This document shows, one piece after another, positions 27,088-35,563 of a stretch of 64,000 nucleotides of DNA. The notes below the pieces were generated by a model. The model did no database searches and was not told where the DNA came from. It was given only the letters and a program-made list of their open reading frames with translations. Made by a program: the position numbers and the translations under genes. This DNA is from Tsukamurella sp040611135 (lineage in GTDB: Bacteria > Actinomycetota > Actinomycetes > Mycobacteriales > Mycobacteriaceae): contig NZ_JBEXNL010000002.1 of assembly GCF_040611135.1 (NCBI RefSeq), positions 62,001 through 126,000 of the forward strand, in the 5' to 3' direction. Every line of letters starts with the position of its first letter. Position 1 is the stretch's first letter.

Positions 27088-30000
27088 GTGGAGCAGTCCG
27101 CGCACGATCCGTCCGACTTCACCCGAGCTGCAGCGAGCGTGGGCAACCAGCCCCCCGGACGGTCACCGTCGGACTTCCTGACCTGGCTCTCCGAGGAGAA
27201 CGCGCGCATCCTCGGAACGTGGACGGGCGGCGCCGGCACGGGGGTGCTCGCGGATCCCGCTGACGAGCTCCGCGCGGTCATCGACGCGATGCCGGCGCCG
27301 GAGGCGGGCGGCATCGGGGTCGTCGAACTCGCGCAGCCGCTCGGCGATGCCGCGGGCTCGCCCTTCCTGCTCGCGGCGAGCCCGTCGGACGGTGGGCCGA
27401 CCGAGCTGTTCGCCATGGCGATGACGGTTCTCGGACTGCACCACAACGTGTTCGGCATTCCCATGGTCGGGGCGAAGATCGAGCGTGTGCTCGCCCGGAT
27501 CGGGGTGGACCGGTCGGACCCGGCCAATCAGCGCCTGATGGAATTCATCCAGACCTACCCGCGCCTGCGGCTCGTCGTGGCCGACGAGGACGAGCTGGCG
27601 CGTGTCTTCGGCTCCCTGCGCGATCTCGGCGACGACGACCTCGCGCTGTTCCTCCGGACCGATAAACTCGCGCGGTTCGCGCGCGCACTGGTCTACCTGC
27701 CTCGCGACCGGTACACCTCCCGCGCCCGCGGCGTGCTCATCGATGTGCTCGAGGACGAGACCGGGATGCGGGTCGATCGGTTCACCGCGCGCGTCACCGA
27801 ATCCGCGATCGCGCGGATCCAGTTCGTGCTGCTCCCGCGGGCGGCGGACGTGGTTCCCGTTTTCCAGGCCGCTGACGAGGCCCGCATCCGGGCCCGGCTG
27901 GGCGATGTCAGCCGCACCTGGGACGAGGACGTCCTGGCCGCCGCGACGGCCGCCGGCGCCGACACGGCCCTCGTCCGCGAGTACCTGCCGGGCATCTCCC
28001 CGAACTACAAGGAGGACGCCGCGCCGGAGCAGGCGCTGGCCGACATCACCCGCATCGCGGCTCTCGCGCCCGACGCGCAGGACCTGGTGTTCTACGATCC
28101 GCGCCACGGCGACGAGGCCGGACTTCGGTTCGCGATGTACGTCAACGGCGGCCGCGTGACGCTCTCGCAGGCGTTGCCGATGCTGCAGTCGCTCGGCGTG
28201 GACGTGCTCGATGAGCGCCCCTACAAGATCCGCAGGCCCGACGGTGTGCTGTGCTCGGTCTACGACTTCGGGCTGCGCGTGCCCGCGGCCCTGACGGCCG
28301 CCGCCGCGACCGGCGTGGCGGAGGCGGACCTGCCGGTGCGGTACGCCGTTCTGCGCGGGCTGGCGAGCGACGGTGCCGCGGCGGCGTGGCGGGGCGACGC
28401 CGAGGTGGACCGGTTCAACGAGCTGATCCTCTCCGTCGGACTCGACTGGCGTCGCGTCGCTCTGCTCCGGGCGATCGGACAGTACCTGCGCCAGTGCGGT
28501 TTTCCCTACAGCCCGGGGCACATGGCGCAGGTGCTCCTGGAGCATCGGGACGCCGCGCTGGCTCTGGACAGGCTGTGGACGGCCACCTTCGACCCGATCG
28601 CCGCGGACGCGGACGCGGCCGCCCAGGCGGAGGCCGATGTCGTTGCGGCGCTCGAGGCCGTGACCAGTCTGGACGCGGACCGGATCCTGCGGGCCTACCT
28701 GCACGTCGTGCAGGCCACCGTGCGCACCAACTTCTACGCCGACAAGCCCGTGATCTCCATCAAGCTGGAACCCGGTCGCGTCCCCGAGGCCCCGAAGCCG
28801 CGACCGCGGTTCGAGATCTTCGTCTACTCACCGCGCGTGGAGGGCGTGCACCTGCGGTTCGGCATGGTCGCCCGCGGCGGCCTGCGCTGGTCGGACCGCC
28901 GGGAGGACTTCCGCACCGAGGTCCTCGGCCTGGTCAAGGCGCAGGCGGTCAAGAACGCCGTCATCGTGCCGGTCGGCGCCAAGGGCGGCTTCGTCGTCAA
29001 GCAGCCGCCGGAGATCACCGGCGACGCCGCCGTCGACCGGGACGCGCAGCGCGCCGAGGGCGTCGCGTGCTACCGCATGTTCATCTCGGGCCTGCTCGAC
29101 GTGACCGACAACCTCGGTCCCGACGGTGCCGTGCTCCCGCCCGAGCGCGTCGTGCGGCGCGACGCGGACGACACCTACCTCGTCGTGGCCGCGGACAAGG
29201 GCACCGCGTCCTTCTCCGACATCGCCAACGACGTCGCCGCGGGATACGACTTCTGGCTCGGCGACGCCTTCGCGTCCGGCGGGTCCGAGGGCTACGACCA
29301 CAAGGGCATGGGCATCACCGCGCGCGGCGCGTGGGAGTCGGTGAAGATGCACTTCCGGGAGATGGGCGTCGACACCCAGAGCGAGGACTTCACCGCGGTC
29401 GGCGTGGGCGACATGAGCGGTGACGTCTTCGGCAACGGCATGCTGCTCTCCGAGCACATCCGGCTCGTCGCCGCGTTCGACCACCGTGACATCTTCCTCG
29501 ACCCGAACCCCGATGCCGCCGTCGGCTTCGCGGAGCGGCAACGCCTGTTCGACTTGCCGCGGTCGTCGTGGAAGGACTACGACACCTCGAAGATCAGCGA
29601 GGGCGGCGGCGTGTACAGCCGCGACTCGAAGTCGGTGCCCATCAGCCCGCAGGTCCGGACGGCGCTGGGCCTGGCCGACGACGTGACCGAGCTGACCCCG
29701 CCGGAGCTCATGCGCGCGGTGCTGCTGGCCCCCGTCGACCTGCTGTGGAACGGCGGTATCGGCACGTACATCAAGGCTTCGACGGAGACCGACCTGGCGG
29801 TGGGCGACCGCGCTAACGACGCGATCCGCGTGGACGGGAATCAGCTGCGCGCCAAGGTCGTCGGCGAGGGCGGGAACCTGGGCGTGACGCCGCTCGGCCG
29901 CATCGAGTTCGACCGCAGCGGCGGCCGGATCAACACCGACGCGATGGACAACTCCGCCGGCGTGGACTGCTCCGACCACGAGGTCAACATCAAGATCCTG

Positions 30001-31308
30001 CTGGACCGGCAGATCGCGGCCGGCGCGATCGGGGAGGCCGAGCGGCACGACCTGCTGGTGTCCATGACGGACGACGTCTCCCGTCTGGTGCTGGCCGACA
30101 ACGTCTCCCAGAACACCGCGCTGTCGGTGGAGCGCTCGCTCGCACCGAAGATGGTCGATGTGCACGCCCGGATCCTGGCGGACCTCAGTCGCAACCGCGG
30201 CGTCGACCTGCGTCTCGAGGCGCTGCCGACGCGCAAGGAGACCGACCGGCTGCAGGCCGCCGGGCTGGGCCTGAGCTCGCCGGAGCTGTGCAACCTGATG
30301 GCGCACGTCAAGCTCGCCGTCAAGGACGATGTCATCGCGAGCGACCTGCCCGACAACGACGCGCTGACGGCGGGCTTCCCGGGGTACTTCCCGGATCACC
30401 TGCGCGACCGTGCGGGCGACGCCGTCTTCTCGCACCCGCTGCGCCGGGAGATCGTCGCGACCCAGGCGGTCAACGAGCTCGTCGACAACGCCGGCGTCAG
30501 CTTCGTCTACCGCCTGCAGGAGGAGACCGGCGCCGCCGCGTCGGACGCCGTGCGCGCCTTCGTGGCGGTCAGTCGGGTCTTCGGTCTGCCCGCGACCTGG
30601 GAGGCCGTCAAGGCGCTGCCGACCTCGGCGGCGGAATCGGCCGCGCTGCTCGCCGAGAGCCGCCGCGTGCTCGACCGCGCCGCCCGCTGGATGCTCACCA
30701 ACCGGCCCCAGCCGATCGCCATCGGTGCGGAGGTCAACCGCTACGCCGACCGGATCACGGCGATGACGGCCGCCATGCCGGACTGGGCCATCGAGTACGA
30801 CGCGCACGCCTGCGAGGCGGCGGATCACGCCCGGGAGGCCGGCGTGCCCGACGACCTGGCGTACGCGGTGAGCCGGGCGCTGTACCGGTTCAGCCTGCTG
30901 GACGTGGTCGACATCGCGGACATCACCGAACGCGAGGACGACGAGGTGGGGCGCCTGTACTTCGCGCTCATGCAGCACCTGCGGATCGACAAGATGCTGG
31001 GCGCGGTCGCGGAGCTGCCCCGCGGTGACCGGTGGAGCGAGATGGCCCGACTCGCACTGCGCGACGACCTGTACGGCGCGCTGCGGGCGCTCACCGTCGA
31101 GGTGCTCAACTTCACCGATCCCGACGAGCCCGCCACGCAGAAGATCGGCGACTGGGCCTCGCACCACGCGCAGCGCCTCGAGCGGGTCGGTGCGTTGCTC
31201 GCCGAGATCCTCGATCCGGTGGACGGTACGGCTGCGGCGGCGAACGACGAGTCGCGGCTGTCCGTCGCGACGCGGGCACTGCGCTCGCTCCTGCGCCACG
31301 TGGGCTGA
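27088..31308 (+). CDS. gdh: NAD-specific glutamate dehydrogenase (large class)
   Basis: The 1406-residue protein belongs to the large NAD-glutamate dehydrogenase family, which converts glutamate to 2-oxoglutarate and ammonium. The catalytic stretch GGLRWSDRREDFRTEVLGLV, followed by KAQAVKNAVIVPVGAKGGF, lies near residue 595, and the Rossmann region follows. The GTG at 27088 has AGGAGGAG seven bases upstream, and the open frame reaches only 36 codons further. Mycobacterial members of this class are about 1600 residues, so this one lacks roughly 200 residues of the N-terminal regulatory (ACT-like) part. It follows ettA as in M. tuberculosis, where gdh (Rv2476c) follows Rv2477c. A strong terminator closes the gene. 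Confidence 0.93.
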   Translation: MEQSAHDPSDFTRAAASVGNQPPGRSPSDFLTWLSEENARILGTWTGGAGTGVLADPADELRAVIDAMPAPEAGGIGVVELAQPLGDAAGSPFLLAASPSDGGPTELFAMAMTVLGLHHNVFGIPMVGAKIERVLARIGVDRSDPANQRLMEFIQTYPRLRLVVADEDELARVFGSLRDLGDDDLALFLRTDKLARFARALVYLPRDRYTSRARGVLIDVLEDETGMRVDRFTARVTESAIARIQFVLLPRAADVVPVFQAADEARIRARLGDVSRTWDEDVLAAATAAGADTALVREYLPGISPNYKEDAAPEQALADITRIAALAPDAQDLVFYDPRHGDEAGLRFAMYVNGGRVTLSQALPMLQSLGVDVLDERPYKIRRPDGVLCSVYDFGLRVPAALTAAAATGVAEADLPVRYAVLRGLASDGAAAAWRGDAEVDRFNELILSVGLDWRRVALLRAIGQYLRQCGFPYSPGHMAQVLLEHRDAALALDRLWTATFDPIAADADAAAQAEADVVAALEAVTSLDADRILRAYLHVVQATVRTNFYADKPVISIKLEPGRVPEAPKPRPRFEIFVYSPRVEGVHLRFGMVARGGLRWSDRREDFRTEVLGLVKAQAVKNAVIVPVGAKGGFVVKQPPEITGDAAVDRDAQRAEGVACYRMFISGLLDVTDNLGPDGAVLPPERVVRRDADDTYLVVAADKGTASFSDIANDVAAGYDFWLGDAFASGGSEGYDHKGMGITARGAWESVKMHFREMGVDTQSEDFTAVGVGDMSGDVFGNGMLLSEHIRLVAAFDHRDIFLDPNPDAAVGFAERQRLFDLPRSSWKDYDTSKISEGGGVYSRDSKSVPISPQVRTALGLADDVTELTPPELMRAVLLAPVDLLWNGGIGTYIKASTETDLAVGDRANDAIRVDGNQLRAKVVGEGGNLGVTPLGRIEFDRSGGRINTDAMDNSAGVDCSDHEVNIKILLDRQIAAGAIGEAERHDLLVSMTDDVSRLVLADNVSQNTALSVERSLAPKMVDVHARILADLSRNRGVDLRLEALPTRKETDRLQAAGLGLSSPELCNLMAHVKLAVKDDVIASDLPDNDALTAGFPGYFPDHLRDRAGDAVFSHPLRREIVATQAVNELVDNAGVSFVYRLQEETGAAASDAVRAFVAVSRVFGLPATWEAVKALPTSAAESAALLAESRRVLDRAARWMLTNRPQPIAIGAEVNRYADRITAMTAAMPDWAIEYDAHACEAADHAREAGVPDDLAYAVSRALYRFSLLDVVDIADITEREDDEVGRLYFALMQHLRIDKMLGAVAELPRGDRWSEMARLALRDDLYGALRALTVEVLNFTDPDEPATQKIGDWASHHAQRLERVGALLAEILDPVDGTAAAANDESRLSVATRALRSLLRHVG

Positions 31309-31322
31309 CCTCCGTCGGAACA

Positions 31323-31355
31323 TCCGGACCGGACGCGCGAAGCGTCCGGTCCGGA
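31323..31355 (+). terminator. Strong hairpin terminator between gdh and the RiPP cluster
   Basis: TCCGGACCGGACGC and GCGTCCGGTCCGGA form a perfect 14-bp stem with a 5-base loop, 14 bp after the gdh stop, followed by CGTCGTTTCG. It isolates the RiPP genes from gdh transcription. Confidence 0.85.
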
Positions 31356-31486
31356 CGTCGTTTCGTACCCTTCCACCTGCGGTGACGCGATCCTGTGATG
31401 GCACGTGCCCCGACGGGGACGTTGACTCGTCTCCGGGTACCGGCCGGTGCCCCCGCACCGAAATCACCTCACAGGAAGGCTTCACC

Positions 31487-31615
31487 ATGCTCGATCTGAT
31501 CGACTTCGATGCCGTCGAGATCATCGACTTCGAGTCCGCCGCCGACGTCCCCACCCTGGGCGCGTCGCAGGGCTGGATCTGCTGTTCGTCCTCGAGCTCC
31601 TCGTCCTGCTGCTGA
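31487..31615 (+). CDS. Thiopeptide-like RiPP precursor peptide
   Basis: The gene encodes 42 residues, with AGGAAGG seven bases before the ATG. The first 26 residues are acidic and hydrophobic (MLDLIDFDAVEIIDFES), like leaders bound by RRE domains of thiopeptide pathways. The likely core is SQGWICCSSSSSSSCC: four Cys and eight Ser in 16 residues. The leader ends in TLGA, similar to the GA|S junction of thiomuracin precursor TbtA. Azoles should form from Cys (and perhaps Ser), dehydroalanines from Ser, and a pyridine from Ser1 plus a Ser of the tract. Ser1 is not followed by Cys, which recalls the lactazole core rather than thiocillin or GE2270. Upstream, TTGACT at 31422 is a possible -35 without a good -10. 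Confidence 0.9.
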   Translation: MLDLIDFDAVEIIDFESAADVPTLGASQGWICCSSSSSSSCC

Positions 31616-31619
31616 CCGA

Positions 31620-31638
31620 CGGCCGCAGCGCGCGGCCG
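31620..31638 (+). terminator. Small hairpin just after the precursor gene
   Basis: CGGCCGC, loop AGCGC, GCGGCCG: a perfect 7-bp GC stem starting five bases after the precursor stop. Such hairpins between RiPP precursors and their modification genes often act as partial terminators or mRNA stabilisers, so that the precursor is made in excess. No T run follows. Confidence 0.45.
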
Positions 31639-31695
31639 CTCGTCCGCACCGCGTCCAGCGGTCGCGCGCACCCGAGGACCACCGATGGAGTCGTG

Positions 31696-32619
31696 ATGCA
31701 TTCCGTGACCGTCCACCTCGACGGAGAGGCACCACCCGCCGCCCTGGCGCGGATGTTCGCCCCGATCGCGCAGTGGCTCGCCGCCGAGTTCGGCGCGTTC
31801 GACCACCTCGTCGCGACGGCGCGTCCCGGCCACGACCTCCGGCTCGAACTCGTAGCGCCCGCCGCACACACCGCGACCGTCGTGACCGAGATCGCGACCT
31901 TCCTGCGCGCCGAGACCGGCGGCCCCGTCGCGGTCCTCGACCGTGCCGGCCCGCTCGACCCGCTCCCCGTGCGCTGCGGCGCACCGCTGCTGGCCGCCGT
32001 CCGCGAGCGCCCGGACGAATCCCCGCTCGCCCACGCGGTGCGCGCGCTGCTCGCCGTCGTCGACCTGCATCCCGCCGGTGCCGAACGGGGGACGGTGTCG
32101 CTCCTGTCACACTACGAGGGACTGCGGCACGCGGTGGTTCCGGCCGTGGCCGCCGAGCTGCACACAGGCGTCACGCGCTGGGTGGACGCCCACGACGACT
32201 GGCTCGACGAGGCGGTCACGGACCCGCTGACCGGGGCGTGGCGGTCGGCACTGCACTGGTGCGCCGGCCGCGCTCGACACGGCGTCCCGGACGCGGAGCC
32301 CCTCTCAGGGGACGGCGGAGACGACTCCGGGAGCGGAGCGATCAGCGACTTCCACCAGCGGGTGCTGCCCCTCGTCGACGGCTATCACGAGCCGTGGTTC
32401 ACGGACTATCGGGTGGTGCTGGAGGCGCTCTACGAGCGCGTGCTGCCGCCGCTCGGGATCGGCGTGCAGCTGCGCGCCGCCGCCGCGGGCGTCGTCGTCG
32501 AGCACGCTCGCCGCCGCGGCTGGACCGACGAGGCGCTGTTCGAGGTTTTCGACGGCACCAGGCGGCGCGCCACGATCGATTCGTACCGTCCGCACACACC
32601 GAAGAGGAGAGCTTCATGA
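31696..32619 (+). CDS. Divergent SpaB-C-like protein, candidate thiopeptide pyridine synthase
   Basis: The protein has 307 residues, with GGAG five bases before the ATG. It starts HSVTVHLDGEAPPAALARMFAPI and has LRLELVAPA and LLSHYEGLRHAVVPAVAAEL, a pattern that recalls the small LanB C-terminal-like enzymes (TbtD/PbtD/LazC) that join two dehydroalanines by a [4+2] reaction, remove water and release the leader. It is much more divergent than the second SpaB-C-like protein at 40233, which has the classic WFYLRYWQRGPHLRVR motif. The role is inferred from size, the SpaB-C-like trace and position right after the precursor. If it is not a cyclase, the cluster could instead make a linear, goadsporin-like peptide. 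Its stop overlaps the next ATG. Confidence 0.6.
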   Translation: MHSVTVHLDGEAPPAALARMFAPIAQWLAAEFGAFDHLVATARPGHDLRLELVAPAAHTATVVTEIATFLRAETGGPVAVLDRAGPLDPLPVRCGAPLLAAVRERPDESPLAHAVRALLAVVDLHPAGAERGTVSLLSHYEGLRHAVVPAVAAELHTGVTRWVDAHDDWLDEAVTDPLTGAWRSALHWCAGRARHGVPDAEPLSGDGGDDSGSGAISDFHQRVLPLVDGYHEPWFTDYRVVLEALYERVLPPLGIGVQLRAAAAGVVVEHARRRGWTDEALFEVFDGTRRRATIDSYRPHTPKRRAS

Positions 32620-33164
32620 AGCACGAGGTGGCGATCGCGTACACCGTCGCGTTGGCCGTGATGTTGTTCCTGCTCAACACCGCGTACCTGGGACTGCAGG
32701 GGGCGGGAACCGCGTGGTTCGTCCTCGCGGTGCTCGCGACGCTCGTCGTCGCTGCGGTGACGCTGCGGCAGTGGCTCCGGCCGTCCGCGCGTCGCGTCGT
32801 GTCCGCGGGCACCGGAGACCGCGTCAACTTCGTGTGGATCGTGGTCTTCGAGGCCGCCGCGATGGGCGCCGGCAACTCGTACGTGCTGCGTCACCAGCTC
32901 GACACCGGGTGGATGGTGGTCTGGTCCGCCGCGGTGGTCGCCGTGCACTTCGTCGTGATGGCCTGGTCGAAGCGCAACCCGGTGTACGCCGTGATCGCCG
33001 TGGTACTCGGCCTCGGTGTGGTCGGCGGCGTGCTCGCGGGGTCGGGTCCGGCCCTCAGTGCCGTCCCCATCACGGTCCTGTTCCTCACGCTCGCAGTGTC
33101 GATCGTCGTGTCGGACGTCCGCGGCCGCCGAGCGTCACCCGCGCCCGTCACCGGGGCGAACTGA
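32616..33164 (+). CDS. Six-helix membrane protein in the RiPP cluster
   Basis: The 182-residue protein has about six hydrophobic helices, in three close pairs, with a short basic C-terminal tail (RGRRASPAP). I do not recognise the family. It overlaps the preceding gene by ATGA and the following LanB gene by one base, so it is translationally coupled inside the RiPP operon. Possible roles are self-immunity or help in export; nothing in the sequence separates these. Confidence 0.75.
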   Translation: MKHEVAIAYTVALAVMLFLLNTAYLGLQGAGTAWFVLAVLATLVVAAVTLRQWLRPSARRVVSAGTGDRVNFVWIVVFEAAAMGAGNSYVLRHQLDTGWMVVWSAAVVAVHFVVMAWSKRNPVYAVIAVVLGLGVVGGVLAGSGPALSAVPITVLFLTLAVSIVVSDVRGRRASPAPVTGAN

Positions 33165-35563
33165 TGCGGACGCCGTTCCCCGGGATCGTCGTCGCGCGAT
33201 GGAACACCGTCGTGCCGTGGACCCCCGCGACCACGGAAGCGGCGGAGTGGACCCGTCGCCGTCGTGCCGCGCGGCGCATCGCCGACACCGCTCGCGAGGC
33301 GCTGTCGGACCGCCTGTTCGCCGCCGCCGGCGGGCTGTCGGGTTCCGACCCGGAGCGGGACCGACTCATCGGGATACGGCGCCGTGTCCGCGCGGGCCGG
33401 GCGCTTCCCGACGGTGTCCGCCTTCCGGACTGGGTGGAAGAGGCCGCCGCGGCTCTCGCCGCGGCCGAGGAGTACGTCCGCGACCTCGACGCCGCCCTGG
33501 CGGGCATCGTCGGGCCGGCGCTGGTGGCGGAGCGCGCCACGCTGCTGGAGGCGCTCGCCCACCCGGCGTTGCGTGCGACGGCCGCCCTGCAGTCGCCCGA
33601 CCTCGCGGCCGCGCTGGACTCCCACGTCGCCGGTGGTGGCGCAGCATCGGGATCGCGCCGCCGGTCCGAGCGCAGGCTGCTGGACTACGCCTACCGCAGC
33701 ATGCTGCGGACCACGCCCTTCGGGCGGTTGACCGCGGTCTCGGTGATCCCCGAGGGACACTCGGCCGCGGTGGACGAGGCGGGCACGCGCGCCCCGCGCA
33801 CCGTCGTCCACCTCGACTTCCACCTGCAGGACGAGCTCCGCGCGGCGGCGGCCGCCGGGACGACCTCGACGGTGCGCGCGGCCGCGAGCTGCCACCGGCT
33901 CCCGGACAGCGGCGTGGTGCGGTTCACCCGCGTGGTGCGCGGCCAGCCCCAGCGCCTCACGGTGGCCGAGACCGCTCTCGTCCGCGATCTGCTCGCGCTC
34001 GCCGAGCTCGGCCCGGTGCGCCCGGCGACCCTGGTCGAGCACCTCGCCGAAGCGGGCCACGGCGATCCCGCAGCGCTCTCCGCCACCGTCGCGTCGAGCG
34101 TGCAGAACGGACTGCTGGTACCTGCGCCGGGTCCCGGGGCAGCCCCGTTCGCCGACTCGTTCGCCGGGGGCACGCCGCTCGGCGACCTGAGCGTCCGCCT
34201 CGCCGCGTCCGCCGGAGACGCCCGCGACAGGGTGTTGCGGGAGGCGTGCAGTACGGTCTCGGACTGCGCTGTCGCGGTCGGTCGCCCGCTGCGGCCGGTC
34301 TTCTACGAGGACGCGCTCGGCACCGCGGCGCAGGCCCCCGCCGTGCCCGGCGATCTGCACGCCCGGCTGCGGCCGGCCCTGCGGGCCGGCGCGGTCTTCG
34401 ACCGCAACCTCGACCTGCGCCTGATCTCGACGGCGTTGGTCGCCGCCCGCACCGGCGACGGCCCGCTGCCCGTCGTGCGCGGTGCCCGCGCGGTGGTCGA
34501 GCAGGCGTACACCGTGCTGGGCCTGGTCACGGAGCGCGCGTTGCCCGAGCGTGAACTGCGCCGCCTCGTGTCCGCCGAGTACGCCGACCTGGTGCGTTTC
34601 CGGCGAGCGGTCGAGCGGGACGTCGCCCGCGCCGCCGCCGACGATCCGGCCGAGATCGTGTTCCCGGAGCGATGGATCGACGAGCTGATGGCGGCGGCGC
34701 CCGACGTGGTCCGGAGCGCGAGCGCGGTCGGCTACGCCGCGTACGTGCAGCGCAGTGGCGAGCGGCTGGTACTCAACGACGCGTATGCCGGCTCCGGTGC
34801 GATGCTCGCGCGGTTCCTGCACCCCGAGATCGAGGAGCACGCCGTGGCGATCGGACAACTCCGCGACGCGGTTGCGAGCTGGTCGCCGCGCGTCATCCAG
34901 GACGTCGACCTGCACGGACTGTCGGTGAACCGGGTGCCGCGTCTCGCGGGTGAGGTGATGACCGCCGACATCTGGCGCGGGCTCACCGCGCAGCTGCGGC
35001 CGGACGGGCTCGGGCTGGAGTTCCGCACGGCCTCCGGCGAGTCCGTGGCTCCGCTGGTGTTCGGCGCGGGAATGCCGGAGAGGCATCCCCACGCCGCCCG
35101 CCTGATCTCCTGGAATCTGCTGGGCGGGCGACTGGTCCGGACGCCGCTGCACGCCGTGCACGCCGCGCATCGCGCGGAGCCGGGCCCCAGGCGAAGCCCC
35201 CGCCTGGTGATCGGCGACGTGGTGCTCGCGCGGCAGCGGTGGACCGGCGTCGAGGCACTGCGCGACGCGGTGCGCGACGCGGGTCGTGAACCCGCGGCGA
35301 GATTCCGGGCGTACACCGAGCGGGCGCACCGCGAGGGGTTGCCGCCGGCGGCCTTCGTCAAGCGCGATCCGCTCGTCGGCTCCCGTGAACCCGGCGCGAA
35401 GCCCCTTTTCGTGGACGGTCAGAGCGTGCTGTCCGTGAGCACCCTGCCCGAGCGGATCGGCGATGTCGGCAACTACACCCACGTCGAGGAGTGCCTCCCG
35501 CTGCCGGAACCCGGGCGCGCCGTCGCCGAATTCGTGGCACACGTGGATCTGGAGGAGGCGTGA
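33164..35563 (+). CDS. Lantibiotic dehydratase N-terminal (glutamylation) half, TbtB-like
   Basis: The 799-residue protein matches the LanB glutamylation domain, which uses Glu-tRNA to activate Ser/Thr side chains before elimination to dehydroalanine or dehydrobutyrine. Family marks include LLDYAYRSMLRTTPFGRLTAVS near residues 165-190, VIQDVDLHGLSVNRVPRLAGE near 575-595, and GVEALRDAVRDAGREPAARFRAY near 685. The C-terminal elimination domain of full-length LanB is absent and is encoded separately at 40233, the split arrangement typical of thiopeptide and goadsporin clusters. Its stop overlaps the next GTG start. Confidence 0.93.
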   Translation: MRTPFPGIVVARWNTVVPWTPATTEAAEWTRRRRAARRIADTAREALSDRLFAAAGGLSGSDPERDRLIGIRRRVRAGRALPDGVRLPDWVEEAAAALAAAEEYVRDLDAALAGIVGPALVAERATLLEALAHPALRATAALQSPDLAAALDSHVAGGGAASGSRRRSERRLLDYAYRSMLRTTPFGRLTAVSVIPEGHSAAVDEAGTRAPRTVVHLDFHLQDELRAAAAAGTTSTVRAAASCHRLPDSGVVRFTRVVRGQPQRLTVAETALVRDLLALAELGPVRPATLVEHLAEAGHGDPAALSATVASSVQNGLLVPAPGPGAAPFADSFAGGTPLGDLSVRLAASAGDARDRVLREACSTVSDCAVAVGRPLRPVFYEDALGTAAQAPAVPGDLHARLRPALRAGAVFDRNLDLRLISTALVAARTGDGPLPVVRGARAVVEQAYTVLGLVTERALPERELRRLVSAEYADLVRFRRAVERDVARAAADDPAEIVFPERWIDELMAAAPDVVRSASAVGYAAYVQRSGERLVLNDAYAGSGAMLARFLHPEIEEHAVAIGQLRDAVASWSPRVIQDVDLHGLSVNRVPRLAGEVMTADIWRGLTAQLRPDGLGLEFRTASGESVAPLVFGAGMPERHPHAARLISWNLLGGRLVRTPLHAVHAAHRAEPGPRRSPRLVIGDVVLARQRWTGVEALRDAVRDAGREPAARFRAYTERAHREGLPPAAFVKRDPLVGSREPGAKPLFVDGQSVLSVSTLPERIGDVGNYTHVEECLPLPEPGRAVAEFVAHVDLEEA

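Noticed and set aside
31422..31450. RiPP operon promoter starting with TTGACT
   Set aside because: No TAnnnT hexamer lies 16-19 bases downstream, so I did not call a promoter.
28828..32070. 1080-codon minus-strand frame opposite gdh and the RiPP precursor
   Set aside because: Its composition is that of antisense high-GC sequence and it has no family motif; gdh and the precursor are well supported on the plus strand.
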